DNA from: Azospirillum sp. TSH58
GTDB taxonomy: Bacteria > Pseudomonadota > Alphaproteobacteria > Azospirillales > Azospirillaceae
Assembly: GCF_003119115.1 (NCBI RefSeq)
Contig: NZ_CP022367.1
Coordinates: forward strand, 571,001 to 635,000
DNA length: 64,000 nt
Direction: 5' to 3'
The translations under genes and the position numbers were made by a program. The notes beneath the pieces are model-generated. The model did not search any database. It was not told where the DNA came from and saw only the letters and a program-made list of their open reading frames with translations. Below, one piece after another: positions 24,048 through 33,126 of this stretch (the first letter of the stretch is position 1; every line of letters starts with the position of its first letter).

Positions 24048-25454
24048 ATGTCCCTCTTCGGCGCCCTCGGCAGCGCGACGGCCAGCCTCCGTGCGGTCCA
24101 GGCCCAGGTGAAGCTGGTCTCGGACAACGTCGCCCGCGCCGACGATCCCACCCGCACCCGGCACACCGTGTCGAACGTGCTGGATTCCAACGGGTTCGTC
24201 CTCACCTCCCAATACCGCCGCGAGGTCGATTCCGCCCTGCTCAGCCAGGTGCAGGACCTGACCGCGCGCGAGGGCTCCTCGGCCACCAAATCCTCCTACA
24301 TGCAGCAGCTGGGCGACCTGCTGCGCACGACCAGCGGCAAGCCGCAGCTGAACCAGTACGCCGAGGCCTTCCAAACCGCCTGGAAGGCGGTGGAAACGTC
24401 GCCGGAAAGCGAGGTCGCGCAGTACCAGCTCGTCCAGGCCGCCGACACCTTCGCGCGCGAGATCAATCGCGTGTCCCAGGGCGTCGAGGACATGGACCGG
24501 GAGATCCAGGGCGACCTCAGCCAATCGGTCGGCGAGGTCAACCGTCTGCTGAAGGAAATCGAGAGCATCAACAACAACATCGTGTCGCTGCAGGGCTACG
24601 GCTCGGCCGGCAACGAGGTGGCCGACAAGCGCGACGGGCTGATCCGCGAGCTGAGCACCTACGTCGGCGTGCGCACGATGGCCCGCCCGGACGGCCGCAT
24701 CGCCGTCTTCACCCCGACGGGGCTGGCGCTGGTCGACAGCCAGGCGGCAAATCTTTCCTACGAGGGCGGCAATATCAACCTGACGGTGGGCAATCAAGTC
24801 ACCAACGTCAACCAGCACCTGAAGGAGGGAAAGGTCGCGGCGCTGATGAACCTGCGCGCCGACGGCTCGACCTCCAACCCGCCGCAGCCGGCCAGCGCCG
24901 ACCCGACCACCGAGGTGATCCGCAAGCTGCGCTCGCAGCTCGACGCCTACGCGCAGATGTTCACCGGCTCCACCAAGCCCGGCGAGCCCACCAGCTTCCG
25001 CGACGCCTACGACCAGGCGAAGACGGTGCCGGGCGAGGAAGGCACGCAGTTCTTCATGGGCAACGACCGCTTCACCATCCACGTGAACGAGAACCTGCTG
25101 AACAACACGAAGAAACTGAAAAGCGCGGCCGTGAAGGACGTGGTGACGGCGCTCAGCGCCACGGGCCGCAGCTTCCAGGCCGACGGGCTGAAGCTGGAGG
25201 GCGCGTCCTTCAGCTCCATCACCAGCAACATCACCGGCGGCTGGATGTCCGCGGCCAAGACCGCGATGGACAAGTCCTCGCTGGACAAGGACTCCCGCCA
25301 GATCCTGGAGGAGCGCTATCACGCGACGACCGGCGTCAACATCGACGAGGAAATCGCGAATCTGCAGCAGCTCCAGACCTCCTACGCCGCGTCGGCACGG
25401 GTCATGCAAGTGGCCAATACGATGTTTGACGCGCTGGAGGCGATCGTCCGATGA
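24048..25454 (+). CDS. flgK: Flagellar hook-associated protein 1 FlgK
   Basis: FlgK forms the first junction ring between hook and filament. The 468-residue protein begins MSLFGALGSATASLRAVQAQ with the axial-protein pattern VKLVSDNVARADDP, has the conserved NLDGLI-like segment NEVADKRDGLIRELSTYVGV and INNNIVSL, and ends with the D0 helix TGVNIDEEIANLQQLQTSYA. It is slightly shorter than enteric FlgK (about 547), apparently in the variable outer domain. GAAAGG lies upstream of ATG 24048. The TGA overlaps the flgL ATG. Confidence 0.93.
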   Translation: MSLFGALGSATASLRAVQAQVKLVSDNVARADDPTRTRHTVSNVLDSNGFVLTSQYRREVDSALLSQVQDLTAREGSSATKSSYMQQLGDLLRTTSGKPQLNQYAEAFQTAWKAVETSPESEVAQYQLVQAADTFAREINRVSQGVEDMDREIQGDLSQSVGEVNRLLKEIESINNNIVSLQGYGSAGNEVADKRDGLIRELSTYVGVRTMARPDGRIAVFTPTGLALVDSQAANLSYEGGNINLTVGNQVTNVNQHLKEGKVAALMNLRADGSTSNPPQPASADPTTEVIRKLRSQLDAYAQMFTGSTKPGEPTSFRDAYDQAKTVPGEEGTQFFMGNDRFTIHVNENLLNNTKKLKSAAVKDVVTALSATGRSFQADGLKLEGASFSSITSNITGGWMSAAKTAMDKSSLDKDSRQILEERYHATTGVNIDEEIANLQQLQTSYAASARVMQVANTMFDALEAIVR

Positions 25455-27517
25455 GCTCCGTCACTCAAGTCAGCAGCTACGCCAAGTATCTTGGCCTGGT
25501 TCGCAACCTGACCAACGGCCAGAACAAGGTGGACACGCTCTCCGAGCAGTTGACCACCGGCAAGAAGTCCACCGACCTGAACGCCTACGGGGCCGAGACG
25601 CAGAAGCTGCTGGCCCTGCGCGCCGAACTGACCCAGCGCGAGTCCTATGTCCAGAACATCAACACCGCGTCGCCGCGCGTGAAGGCGACCGACACGGTGC
25701 TGAACAGCCTGGAGAAGATGGCCACGGACTGGCAGAGCAGCAACCTGATGCCGTTCCAGCCGGGACCGGCCAGCGTCACGTCCCCCTTCAACAGCAATCC
25801 CGACGCGTTGAAGCTGACGGTCAACGGCGACAAGTCCACCTTCACCCAGAACGCCCGCTACACCGTGACCTCCACCCCCTCGAAGGACGGGGTCAACGGG
25901 TCGTTCGACGTGACGGTGACCGACGGGCTGGGCGGCAAGACCACCCGCACCATCAATCTGAAGACCGTGCCCCCCAGCGACGGCGGCGGCTACAACTTCA
26001 AGATCGACGGCGGCCCCGGAGAAGGCGCGGTGCTGAACCTGAGCTTCGACCAGCTCACCGCGGCGTCGAGCAGCACCTTCAACGTGAGCTGGCCGCAGGC
26101 CAACGACATGCGCGACCGGGTCGAGGGCGCGCTCCGCGACATCCAGCAGCTTCTGAACGAGCAGTTCGGCGACCGCTACCTGTTCGCCGGCTCGCGCTAC
26201 GGCACGGAGCCGGTCGGCGACCTGCTGGCCCAGCCGCAGTCCACCCGCGTCACGCTGAACGGGTCGATGGTCAACGCCGACGACTACTTCGAGGTGTCGA
26301 TCGACGGCAAGCCCTTCGGCTATCAGGTCCAGCCGGGCGATCCGAAGACCGTCACCTTCGTCGCCAGCACGCTCAACAGCCTGATCCAGTCGGCCAACCC
26401 GAAGCTGCCGATCATCGCCTCCGCGGCCAACGGCGTCATCTCGCTGATCAGCGAGGACCCGAGCCAGAAGTTCGACGTGAAGGCGCGCGTCCAGAACTCG
26501 ATGAGCATCGACAACTCGATGACGGCGCCGACCACCACCCAGGCGGCCACCCTGCCGGCGCCCGCCGGCACGGGGCTGAAGCAGATCGACAGCTTCGCGC
26601 TGACCGGCGACGGCGTGGACATCGGCGACACCTACGAGATCAACGTCGTCGTCGGCAACCCGGACGACCCCTTCAACCGGAAATATTATTCGGAGCATCC
26701 GGACGAGCCGGAGGACCTGCCGCCCTACCAGCAATACACGGTCCGCTACACGGTCACGGAGAAGGACTACAACAACGGCGTCACCGACGTGTCGAAGGTG
26801 GCCGACATGCTGCGCGCCGAGTTCGGGAAGACCAGCCCGGTGCCGCCGGTGAGCATCGACGCCGCCGGCAACGGATCGACGATCCAATTGACCAGCAACA
26901 GCACGATGGACCCGAACCATCCATCGCGCGTGCAGCAGTTCACCACCTCGGTGCGGGCGGTCAACGGCCAGATCGACAACACCATCTCGGTCGCGACCCT
27001 GCCGTCGCAGGCCGACGCCCTGACCGACCTGCCCTATGTGGACCCGCCGGACCTGCCCTTCTACGATTCGGAATACATGTCGAACCGGAAGAACAGCAAG
27101 GCGTGGGACAAGGCCGCGGTCACCATCGACGATGGCCAGACGCTGACCTACGGCGTCACCAGCGACGACCGCGCCTTCCAGAAGCTGGTCGCCGCCTTCC
27201 GCATGGCCCATGTCGCCGCGTCCAATCCCGGCAAGTACGAGGAGTACATCACCAAGTCGCGGGAGCTGATGGCCCAGGCCAAGGACGAGGTGCGGTCGGT
27301 CCATTCCAAGGTGGCGTCCGACCTCGCCACGCTGGAGGAGAAGAAGACCGCCCACACCACCGCGTCGGCCACGGTCGTCGAGCGCATCGCCGGCATCGAA
27401 GGCATCGACGAGACCGAGGTGGCCGCCCGCCTGCGCACCTCCATGAACGCGCTGGAGGCCGCCTACACGGTCGCCGGCCAGCGCCAGAAGCTGTCGCTGC
27501 TGAACTACATCGCCTGA
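25451..27517 (+). CDS. flgL: Flagellar hook-associated protein 3 FlgL, enlarged
   Basis: FlgL is the second hook-filament junction protein. Flagellin-type D0/D1 helices are visible at the N-terminus (LVRNLTNGQNKVDTLSEQLT, TGKKSTDLNAYGAE) and C-terminus (VVERIAGIEGIDETEVAARL, YTVAGQRQKLSLLNYIA), plus the hallmark FGDRYLFAGSRYGTEP near residue 240. At 688 residues it is about twice the usual length. The extra sequence is an N-terminal beta-rich insert (about 115-215) and two modules (about 265-370 and 385-510) that resemble the repeated modules of FlgE (YFEVSIDGKPFGYQV, DIGDTYEINVVV). Start overlaps the flgK stop (ATGA). Confidence 0.93.
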   Translation: MSSVTQVSSYAKYLGLVRNLTNGQNKVDTLSEQLTTGKKSTDLNAYGAETQKLLALRAELTQRESYVQNINTASPRVKATDTVLNSLEKMATDWQSSNLMPFQPGPASVTSPFNSNPDALKLTVNGDKSTFTQNARYTVTSTPSKDGVNGSFDVTVTDGLGGKTTRTINLKTVPPSDGGGYNFKIDGGPGEGAVLNLSFDQLTAASSSTFNVSWPQANDMRDRVEGALRDIQQLLNEQFGDRYLFAGSRYGTEPVGDLLAQPQSTRVTLNGSMVNADDYFEVSIDGKPFGYQVQPGDPKTVTFVASTLNSLIQSANPKLPIIASAANGVISLISEDPSQKFDVKARVQNSMSIDNSMTAPTTTQAATLPAPAGTGLKQIDSFALTGDGVDIGDTYEINVVVGNPDDPFNRKYYSEHPDEPEDLPPYQQYTVRYTVTEKDYNNGVTDVSKVADMLRAEFGKTSPVPPVSIDAAGNGSTIQLTSNSTMDPNHPSRVQQFTTSVRAVNGQIDNTISVATLPSQADALTDLPYVDPPDLPFYDSEYMSNRKNSKAWDKAAVTIDDGQTLTYGVTSDDRAFQKLVAAFRMAHVAASNPGKYEEYITKSRELMAQAKDEVRSVHSKVASDLATLEEKKTAHTTASATVVERIAGIEGIDETEVAARLRTSMNALEAAYTVAGQRQKLSLLNYIA

Positions 27518-27527
27518 AGCGGCGATG

Positions 27528-27560
27528 GCTCCCTCCCCTGCTTGCGGGGGAGGGCCGGGG
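27528..27560. repeat. GC-rich palindromic element downstream of flgL
   Basis: CCCTCCCC (27531-27538) and GGGGAGGG (27547-27554) with a short loop lie 13 nt after the flgL stop. It has the same core as the elements in and near the cob genes, so one dispersed family seems to occupy gene 3' ends in this genome. Confidence 0.6.
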
Positions 27561-27596
27561 GGCAAGGCCAACCGACCCTTTTCGGGCAGCCGCCAT

Positions 27597-27635
27597 CAAA
27601 ACGAAACTGCCAAAACGAAACTGCCAAAACGAAAC
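27597..27635. repeat. 14-bp tandem repeat, about 2.8 copies
   Basis: The unit CAAAACGAAACTGC is repeated twice exactly and a third time partly (CAAAACGAAAC), running directly into the flgL-side terminator. Its AT-rich content stands out from the surrounding DNA. No function is apparent; the A-run becomes a T-run on the minus strand next to the hairpin, which may help termination of the opposing transcript. Confidence 0.7.
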
Positions 27636-27661
27636 CGGCGCCCCGAAGGGCGCCGGTTTTT
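27635..27661 (+). terminator. Intrinsic terminator after flgL (possibly bidirectional)
   Basis: A perfect 9-bp stem (CCGGCGCCC / GGGCGCCGG) with a 4-nt loop CGAA is followed by TTTTT on the plus strand. On the minus strand the loop reads TTCG and the downstream sequence is T-rich (TTTCGTTTT), so it may also end the flaF transcript, whose stop codon is 20 nt away. Confidence 0.85.
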
Positions 27662-27680
27662 CGTTCGAAGCGCCGAGGCT

Positions 27681-28169
27681 TCAGATCGAGATGCGCAGCG
27701 ACTGGCGCGGCGGCTGGCCATCCGGGGCGGACACCGGCGGAGCCATCGGCTGGGCCATGGCGGGACGCGCCCCCGCCTGCGGAGCCGGCGCCGGCTGGCC
27801 CTGGGCGGGCGCGTCGGGGCGGGCGGTCAGGCCGCTGGCCACCGACCGGTTGATGCTGATGAGCGTGTCCAGCTTCGACACGTCCAGGTCGATCAGCCGG
27901 GCGACCGTCTCGCGATCGACCAGCAGCGACAGGGCGGCGATGTTGGTGCGCACCTCCGGCGGATGCCCGCAATCCTCTTCGGTCATCGCGGCCTGGAAGA
28001 TCGTCCACAGGCGCTGATTCAACTGCAGGGCGGCGCGGAGCGTCTCTTCGTTCACGGGGCTGCGCCCGGCATCGATCAGGCGCCGCGACGCCTCCGCCAA
28101 AGCCCAGGCCTCGACATCACGGGGATTGTCGGAGGTCGGCTTGTTCGCGTATGTCGGTGTCGGCTTCAT
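27681..28169 (-). CDS. flaF: Flagellar biosynthesis regulator FlaF family protein
   Basis: FlaF is required for flagellin production or secretion in alphaproteobacteria, usually acting opposite FlbT. Residues about 17-120 show the family pattern: DVEAWALAEASRRLIDAG, LQLNQRLWTIFQAAM, PPEVRTNIAALSLLVDRETV and LISINRSVASGL. The 162-residue product has an added Pro/Ala/Gln-rich tail of about 40 residues. No flbT or flagellin gene is in the window. It is convergent with flgL across a shared terminator, and a plausible housekeeping promoter lies at 28231-28259. Confidence 0.8.
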   Translation of the reverse strand: MKPTPTYANKPTSDNPRDVEAWALAEASRRLIDAGRSPVNEETLRAALQLNQRLWTIFQAAMTEEDCGHPPEVRTNIAALSLLVDRETVARLIDLDVSKLDTLISINRSVASGLTARPDAPAQGQPAPAPQAGARPAMAQPMAPPVSAPDGQPPRQSLRISI

Positions 28170-28230
28170 TCCAAACCCTCGGGACAGGCCGCCGGACAGA
28201 GCAATGCTGAATCAGGTCCGGGCCAAAAGG

Positions 28231-28259
28231 ATTGTCAGCGATCCTTCAATCCTTGTCAA
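28231..28259 (-). promoter_or_regulatory. Possible sigma-70 promoter of flaF
   Basis: On the minus strand TTGACA (28259-28254) is followed 17 nt later by GACAAT (28236-28231), a 6/6 match for -35 and a 4/6 match for -10. Transcription would begin near 28224, about 55 nt before the flaF start codon. Support is motif and spacing only. Confidence 0.4.
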
Positions 28260-28261
28260 CT

Positions 28262-29275
28262 TTAGGGACCTGTTTCCGGTGATTTGCAAGGATTTGTCAC
28301 GACTTCACGGGGTTCCGGCATTACAGGATCCGGCATTGCCGGTCCGAGCAGTTCACCCGCCGCCTGCTCGACCGCCTCGATGGAAATGCCGTCCATCAGG
28401 CCGGTGGCCTGTGGGTCGGCCTTCTGGCGGGCCAGCAGTTCGGACCGCGGAACCCGGCTGATCACGGTGCGCGCCGCCACGCCCCAGGGACCGTAGGTCT
28501 CCGGGAAGCCCGGACCGAACAGCCCCACGGTCGGCGTGCCGGCGGCGGCGGCGATGTGCATCAGCCCGGAATCGTTGCCGACATAGAGCGCCGCCCGGCG
28601 CACGCAGGCCGCCGCGGCCATCGGGTCGGTCCGCCCGGTCAGGTCGATGGCCCGTTCGCCCAGCGCCTCCAGAACCGGCCGGGCGCGCTCGCGCTCCGGT
28701 CCGGCGGCGAGGACGGCGACGCGCCGGCCGGACAGCCGGCCGCCCGGGCCGGTCAGCCGCGCCGCAAGCGCGGCGAAGCGGTCCGCCGGCCATTCCTTGC
28801 CGGTCCAGTTCGCGGTCGGGCCGATGGCCAGGAACGGCTCCGCCCCGCCGGGCAGCAGCCGGTCGGCCTCCGCCTCGGCCGCCGCGTCGATCCACAGACG
28901 GGGGGGCGGGGGCGGCGACAGGCCCAGCACCCGCCCGATCTCCTCCACCTTGTGGAGATGGGGGGCACGGGCGTGGAAGAAACGGCGCTTCGCCAGGACG
29001 AGACGGCCGACCGCGGAGTTGCGCAGATCCACCACCAAATCCCACCGCGTGCCGACGCAGGCCCGCCACAGGTCGACCCAATGCCGCGCCCAGGCCCGCT
29101 TCGGCATGGGAATCAGCCGCTCCAGCCCCGGCACGGAGCGGAACAGCGGCGCCGGCAGCGGCCCGCAGGCGATGGTCAGCGCGGCGTCCGGATGCCGTTC
29201 CGTCAGATGGGCCAGCAGCCCGGTGGACAGGACCGCGTCGCCGAGACGGTTGGACGTGATGAACAGGATGCGCAA
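28262..29275 (-). CDS. GT9-family glycosyltransferase (ADP-heptose:LPS heptosyltransferase-like)
   Basis: A 337-residue GT-B glycosyltransferase of family GT9, which adds heptose or related sugars to the lipopolysaccharide core. Motifs: ILFITSNRLGDAVLSTGLL at the N-terminus, IGPTANWTGKEWPADRFAAL in the middle and YVGNDSGLMHIAAAAGTPTV with GLFGPG toward the C-terminus. TTG 29275 is chosen because the family N-terminus begins there and it sits 16 nt past the lptF stop; frames further upstream run into lptF. Its place after lptF fits an envelope role; a role in flagellin glycosylation is less likely but not excluded. Confidence 0.87.
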   Translation of the reverse strand: MRILFITSNRLGDAVLSTGLLAHLTERHPDAALTIACGPLPAPLFRSVPGLERLIPMPKRAWARHWVDLWRACVGTRWDLVVDLRNSAVGRLVLAKRRFFHARAPHLHKVEEIGRVLGLSPPPPPRLWIDAAAEAEADRLLPGGAEPFLAIGPTANWTGKEWPADRFAALAARLTGPGGRLSGRRVAVLAAGPERERARPVLEALGERAIDLTGRTDPMAAAACVRRAALYVGNDSGLMHIAAAAGTPTVGLFGPGFPETYGPWGVAARTVISRVPRSELLARQKADPQATGLMDGISIEAVEQAAGELLGPAMPDPVMPEPREVVTNPCKSPETGP

Positions 29276-29291
29276 GACCCGGCCCGCCCCC

Positions 29292-30419
29292 TCAGCCCGC
29301 CGCCGCTTCGCCGCCGGGCGGCACGCGCCGCCGCAGGTTGCGCGACAGAATCCAGGCCGCCGGCACCAGCGCCGCCACCGGCAGCACATACATCAGCGGC
29401 ACCAGCACGGTCACCTTGGCGGCGAGGCTGGACAGGCCGAGGACGGCGGACTGGATGGCCATCACCACCAGCACCGCGGTGGTCACGCGCACCGACTGGC
29501 CGCGCCGGTTGAACTCGCCCGACAGCAGGCAGGCCAGCGCCACCATGGTGTAGGCCAGCGCCAGAAGAGGCGAGGACAGGCGGTGGTGCAGCTCGGCCAG
29601 CAGGTCCCGCACCATCTTCGGATCGCTCGCCAACTGGGGGGACGGGTGCAGAAGCTCGTCGGTGGAGCGCTCGCGGGCGTCGGGGTAGCGCTCGGCGCTG
29701 GCGCTGCTCAGCACCTTCAGGTCGACCGCGTAGCGTTCGAAGAAAAGCTGGGACAGCCGGTTGGTCTTGCGGTCCAGCTCCTGCCGGTTGCCGTTGTAGA
29801 CGACGAAGCGCGCACCCTCCGACCCGGTCAGCATCACCGCCCGCTCGCCCATGATGGTCACCGGCTTTTCCGGAACGCGCCCGTCATGGATGATCACGTT
29901 GTGCAGGTTGGCGTCGCTGTCGCGCTCGCGCACGAAGACGCTGAAGCGGTCGCCCACCTCGTTGAACACGCCCTCGCGCAGGAACAGCTGCGAGTAGTCG
30001 CTGCGCACGGCGTATTCCATGCGCACCAGCTCCTGGTGGGCGGCGGGCGTCAGCCAGAGGTTCAGCACATAGACGACCACCGTGACGCCGAAGGCCAGCA
30101 GCATCGCCGGAGCGGCCAGCGCGAAGGGGCCGACGCCGGCGGCGCGCATCACCACCAGCTCGCTGTCGGTCGCCAGCCGGTTGTAGGTGAACAGCACCGC
30201 CCCGACCAGCGCCAGCGGCAGCACGATGCCGAGGAAGGTCGGCACCGTAAGGACGAGCAGCCACAGGAACACCCGCATCGGAGCCCCGGCTTCCACCACC
30301 ATCTCGATCAGCCGCAAGGACTGGCTCAGCCAGATCGTCAGGGTCAGGCCGGCCGTGGAATAGAGAAGGGCGATCAGAAGATTGCGGAAGAGATAGCGTT
30401 GCAGTCGGTTCATGTGCAT
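29292..30419 (-). CDS. lptF: LPS export ABC transporter permease LptF
   Basis: One of the two inner-membrane permeases of the LptB2FG transporter that extracts lipopolysaccharide and feeds the LptA bridge. The 375-residue protein has three N-terminal membrane segments, a periplasmic beta-jellyroll region (about 145-265; NVIIHDGRVPEKPVTIMGER, ARFVVYNGNRQELDR) and three C-terminal membrane segments. The N-terminus LTLTIWLSQSLRLIEMVVE is typical of LptF rather than LptG. Start is either ATG 30419 or ATG 30413. lptG is not adjacent downstream, where a GT9 transferase is found instead. Confidence 0.88.
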   Translation of the reverse strand: MHMNRLQRYLFRNLLIALLYSTAGLTLTIWLSQSLRLIEMVVEAGAPMRVFLWLLVLTVPTFLGIVLPLALVGAVLFTYNRLATDSELVVMRAAGVGPFALAAPAMLLAFGVTVVVYVLNLWLTPAAHQELVRMEYAVRSDYSQLFLREGVFNEVGDRFSVFVRERDSDANLHNVIIHDGRVPEKPVTIMGERAVMLTGSEGARFVVYNGNRQELDRKTNRLSQLFFERYAVDLKVLSSASAERYPDARERSTDELLHPSPQLASDPKMVRDLLAELHHRLSSPLLALAYTMVALACLLSGEFNRRGQSVRVTTAVLVVMAIQSAVLGLSSLAAKVTVLVPLMYVLPVAALVPAAWILSRNLRRRVPPGGEAAAG

Positions 30420-30534
30420 GCGTCACGGGGAAGCCCGGCGAGAAGCTGACGGGCTCGGGCGTCCGGGTCAAGTGCTGATCTGGCAACAGGCCCGGCGCGC
30501 CGAACTTTTGCTCCGCAAGGCACCCCCCGCCGCG

Positions 30535-32247
30535 TCAGGCCGTGCGCACCGCGGTCAGGAACACCTCCACCTTGCTGCGCAGCCCGTCCGCCTGGTCGGA
30601 CAGCGATCCCGCGGCCTCCAGCACGTTGCGGGCGGCGCTGCCGGTCTCGCTGGCCGCCCGGTTCACGTCGGCGATGTTGGACGTCACGTCGTGCGTGCCG
30701 ACGGCGGCCTGCTGGATGTTGCGGGCGATCTCCCGCGTCGCCGCCTGCTGCTGCTCCACCGCCGCGGCGATGGTCGAGGCGACCTCGCTGATTCGCCCGA
30801 TGGTGCCCATCACGTCGCCGATCGAGGCCACCGCCCCCTCGGTCTCGCTGCGGACGGAGACGATCTTCGCGGCGATCTCGTCGGTGGCGCGGGTGGTCTG
30901 GTCGGCCAGCGCCTTCACCTCCGCCGCCACGACGGCGAAGCCCTTGCCCATCTCGCCGGCCCGCGCCGCCTCGATGGTGGCGTTCAGCGCCAGCAGCCGG
31001 GTCTGGGAGGCCACCTGGGTGATCAGGTCGATCACCGCGACGATCTCCGCCGAGGCGCTGGCGAGGCTGCGCATCGCCTGATCGGCGCGCTCGGCCTTGT
31101 GCACCGCCTCGTCGGCGATGGCGGTGCTGCTGGCGACCTGCCGGCCGATCTCCTGGACCGAAGCGGCCAGCTCCTCCGTCGCGGTGGCGACGGTCTGCAC
31201 GTTGGCGCTGGCCTGCTCCGACGCGCCGGCCACGGTCACCGACTGGCGGGAGGTCTGCTCCGCCGTCGCGGCGAGCTGGCTGGCCGTCGCCTTCATCTGC
31301 ACCGCGGCGGCGGAGACCGAGCCGAGCACGGCCGCCGCCTCGCGGTCGAAGCGGCCGGTCAGTTCCTCGATGGCGCGGGCGCGGCGGGCGCGGACGTCCT
31401 GTTCCGCGTGCTCGCGCTCGGCGGCCTGCCGCGCGGCGATCATGTTGTCCTTGAAGACCAGCACGGCCTTGGCCATCTGCCCGATCTCGTCACCCCGCCC
31501 GGTGGCCGGCACAGGGGTCGCGGAGTCGCCGTCGGCCAGCCGCCGCATCGCCTCCGTCATGGCGCCGAGCGGCCGCACGATGGAACGCGAGGTCAGCAGG
31601 ACCGCCGCCGCCGCGATCAGCAGCCCCAGGGTCAGCAGAACCGCCTGCACCATCACCAGACGGTCGGCGCCCTCGATCATCCCCGCCGTGTCGGCCTGCA
31701 GCAGGGCGCGCTGGCGCGGGATCAGGCCGCTGGCGTCGTTGGAGCGGGCGTCGCCGACCAGCAGGCTCATCACCTGGTTGGCGCGCGGGATCGCGTCGTC
31801 GTTCAGGGAGTTCAGCGCCCCCATCTGGTCGCCGATGGTGCCCAGCGATTCGGCCATGTCCTGGTCGCGGCGCAGATGGTCGAGCAGCGGCTTCACCGCG
31901 TCCCAGGTGGCCTGGACCTGCGGGTCGGACCAGCGGGCGGACAGGCCGTCCATCTCCTGGCGCAGGGCGTCGATGCGGTCCCAGGCGACGTTGCGCTCCT
32001 GCTTCAGATCCTCGCGGTTGGTCAGCAGATAGCCCTGCATGGCGGCGTTGGTCGCGGTGACCGCCGCGACGATGCCCTGCCCGGCCAGCGCCGTCGGCAT
32101 GCGGACATCGGCCACCAGACGGCTGAGCGTCTTCCCGTTGTCGGTCAGCAGCAGGCCGGTGCCGACCGTCACCACCAGCACCGCGATCACCGCCGCGAAG
32201 CCGATGGACAGCCTTTGGCCAATCCGCAGATTGCCGAGTGCCTTCAT
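30535..32247 (-). CDS. Methyl-accepting chemotaxis protein
   Basis: A 570-residue chemoreceptor: TM1 (about 10-32), a helical periplasmic ligand-binding region of about 150 residues (four-helix-bundle type), TM2 (about 188-210), HAMP, then the signalling domain with hairpin tip LITQVASQTRLLALNATIEA and ARAGEMGKGFAVVAAEVKAL, a variant of the usual QTNLLALNA. ATG 32247 is preferred over an upstream in-frame codon (32271) because GGGAGGAA lies just before it. The C-terminus has no CheR-binding pentapeptide. Ligand unknown. Its place next to flagellar genes fits motility. Confidence 0.93.
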   Translation of the reverse strand: MKALGNLRIGQRLSIGFAAVIAVLVVTVGTGLLLTDNGKTLSRLVADVRMPTALAGQGIVAAVTATNAAMQGYLLTNREDLKQERNVAWDRIDALRQEMDGLSARWSDPQVQATWDAVKPLLDHLRRDQDMAESLGTIGDQMGALNSLNDDAIPRANQVMSLLVGDARSNDASGLIPRQRALLQADTAGMIEGADRLVMVQAVLLTLGLLIAAAAVLLTSRSIVRPLGAMTEAMRRLADGDSATPVPATGRGDEIGQMAKAVLVFKDNMIAARQAAEREHAEQDVRARRARAIEELTGRFDREAAAVLGSVSAAAVQMKATASQLAATAEQTSRQSVTVAGASEQASANVQTVATATEELAASVQEIGRQVASSTAIADEAVHKAERADQAMRSLASASAEIVAVIDLITQVASQTRLLALNATIEAARAGEMGKGFAVVAAEVKALADQTTRATDEIAAKIVSVRSETEGAVASIGDVMGTIGRISEVASTIAAAVEQQQAATREIARNIQQAAVGTHDVTSNIADVNRAASETGSAARNVLEAAGSLSDQADGLRSKVEVFLTAVRTA

Positions 32248-32400
32248 TCGTTCCTCCCGTGCAGCACCCATTGTCGGACGCTTCTTTTCTCGACCGGACG
32301 TTGCTGTGTCGGTCGTTGCCCTTATCTGGGAACGAATGATGGGCCAACAAACATTAAAGGAGTGTTTCCAGCGCCGGGCGCGTCCGTTGGGGACGGCCGG

Positions 32401-33126
32401 TCAGATATCCTCGGCGCCCAGGTAGGATTCGATCACCTTGGGGTTCGCCACGACCTCCGCCGGCAGGCCGTCGGCGATCTTCTCGCCATGGTCCAGCACG
32501 ACCACCTGGTCGGACAGGGCCATCACCGCGCGCATCACATGCTCGATCATCAGGATCGTCATGCCCTCGCGCCGGTTCAGGTCGCGCAGCACCTCGACCA
32601 TGCGGTCGACCTCGGTCGGGCGCAGGCCGGCCAGCACCTCGTCGAGCAGCAGCAGGATCGGGCGGGTGGCGAGCGCGCGGGCGACCTCCAGCCGCTTGCG
32701 GTCCGGCAGGGTCAGGCTGCGCGCCGGGCGGTTGGCCTGATCGGCCAGCCCCAGGCGGTCCAGGACTTTCCGAGCGTGGTCGCGCGCCGCGGCCACCGAC
32801 CGTTCGCGGGCCAGCGCGCCGACGACCACGTTCTCCTCGACCGACAGCTGCCCGAACGGCTTGACGATCTGGAACGTCCGGCCGATGCCGGCGGAGCAGA
32901 TGCGGTTGGGCTTCAACCCGGTGATCGCCGCGCCCTTCAGATGCACCCGCCCCTCGTCGGGCGGGAAGACCCCGGCGATCAGATTGAAGGTGGTCGTCTT
33001 GCCGGCGCCGTTCGGGCCGATCAGCGCGACGATCCGCCCCTCCGGCACGGCGAAGCTGACGTTGGAGACGGCCTTCAGCCCGCGGAAGCGCTTGGACAGG
33101 CCCTCGACCTCCAGAAGCGCCGCCAT
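32401..33126 (-). CDS. livG: Branched-chain amino acid type ABC transporter ATP-binding protein (LivG)
   Basis: A 241-residue ATPase with Walker A ALIGPNGAGKTTTFNLIAG, a Q-loop region, signature-region SLTLPDRKRLEVARALATRP (the canonical LSGGQ is replaced by LTLPDRK, common in LivG-like proteins) and Walker B ILLLLDEVLAGLRPTE. The start overlaps the livM stop by one base. The usual partner ATPase LivF does not follow; the next gene downstream is a chemoreceptor 154 nt away. Either LivG works as a homodimer or LivF is elsewhere. Confidence 0.9.
   Translation of the reverse strand: MAALLEVEGLSKRFRGLKAVSNVSFAVPEGRIVALIGPNGAGKTTTFNLIAGVFPPDEGRVHLKGAAITGLKPNRICSAGIGRTFQIVKPFGQLSVEENVVVGALARERSVAAARDHARKVLDRLGLADQANRPARSLTLPDRKRLEVARALATRPILLLLDEVLAGLRPTEVDRMVEVLRDLNRREGMTILMIEHVMRAVMALSDQVVVLDHGEKIADGLPAEVVANPKVIESYLGAEDI

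Noticed and set aside
32248..32400. Sigma-28 promoter upstream of the chemoreceptor
   Set aside because: No TAAA-N15-GCCGATAA-like sequence is present on the minus strand; only weak -35/-10-like strings.
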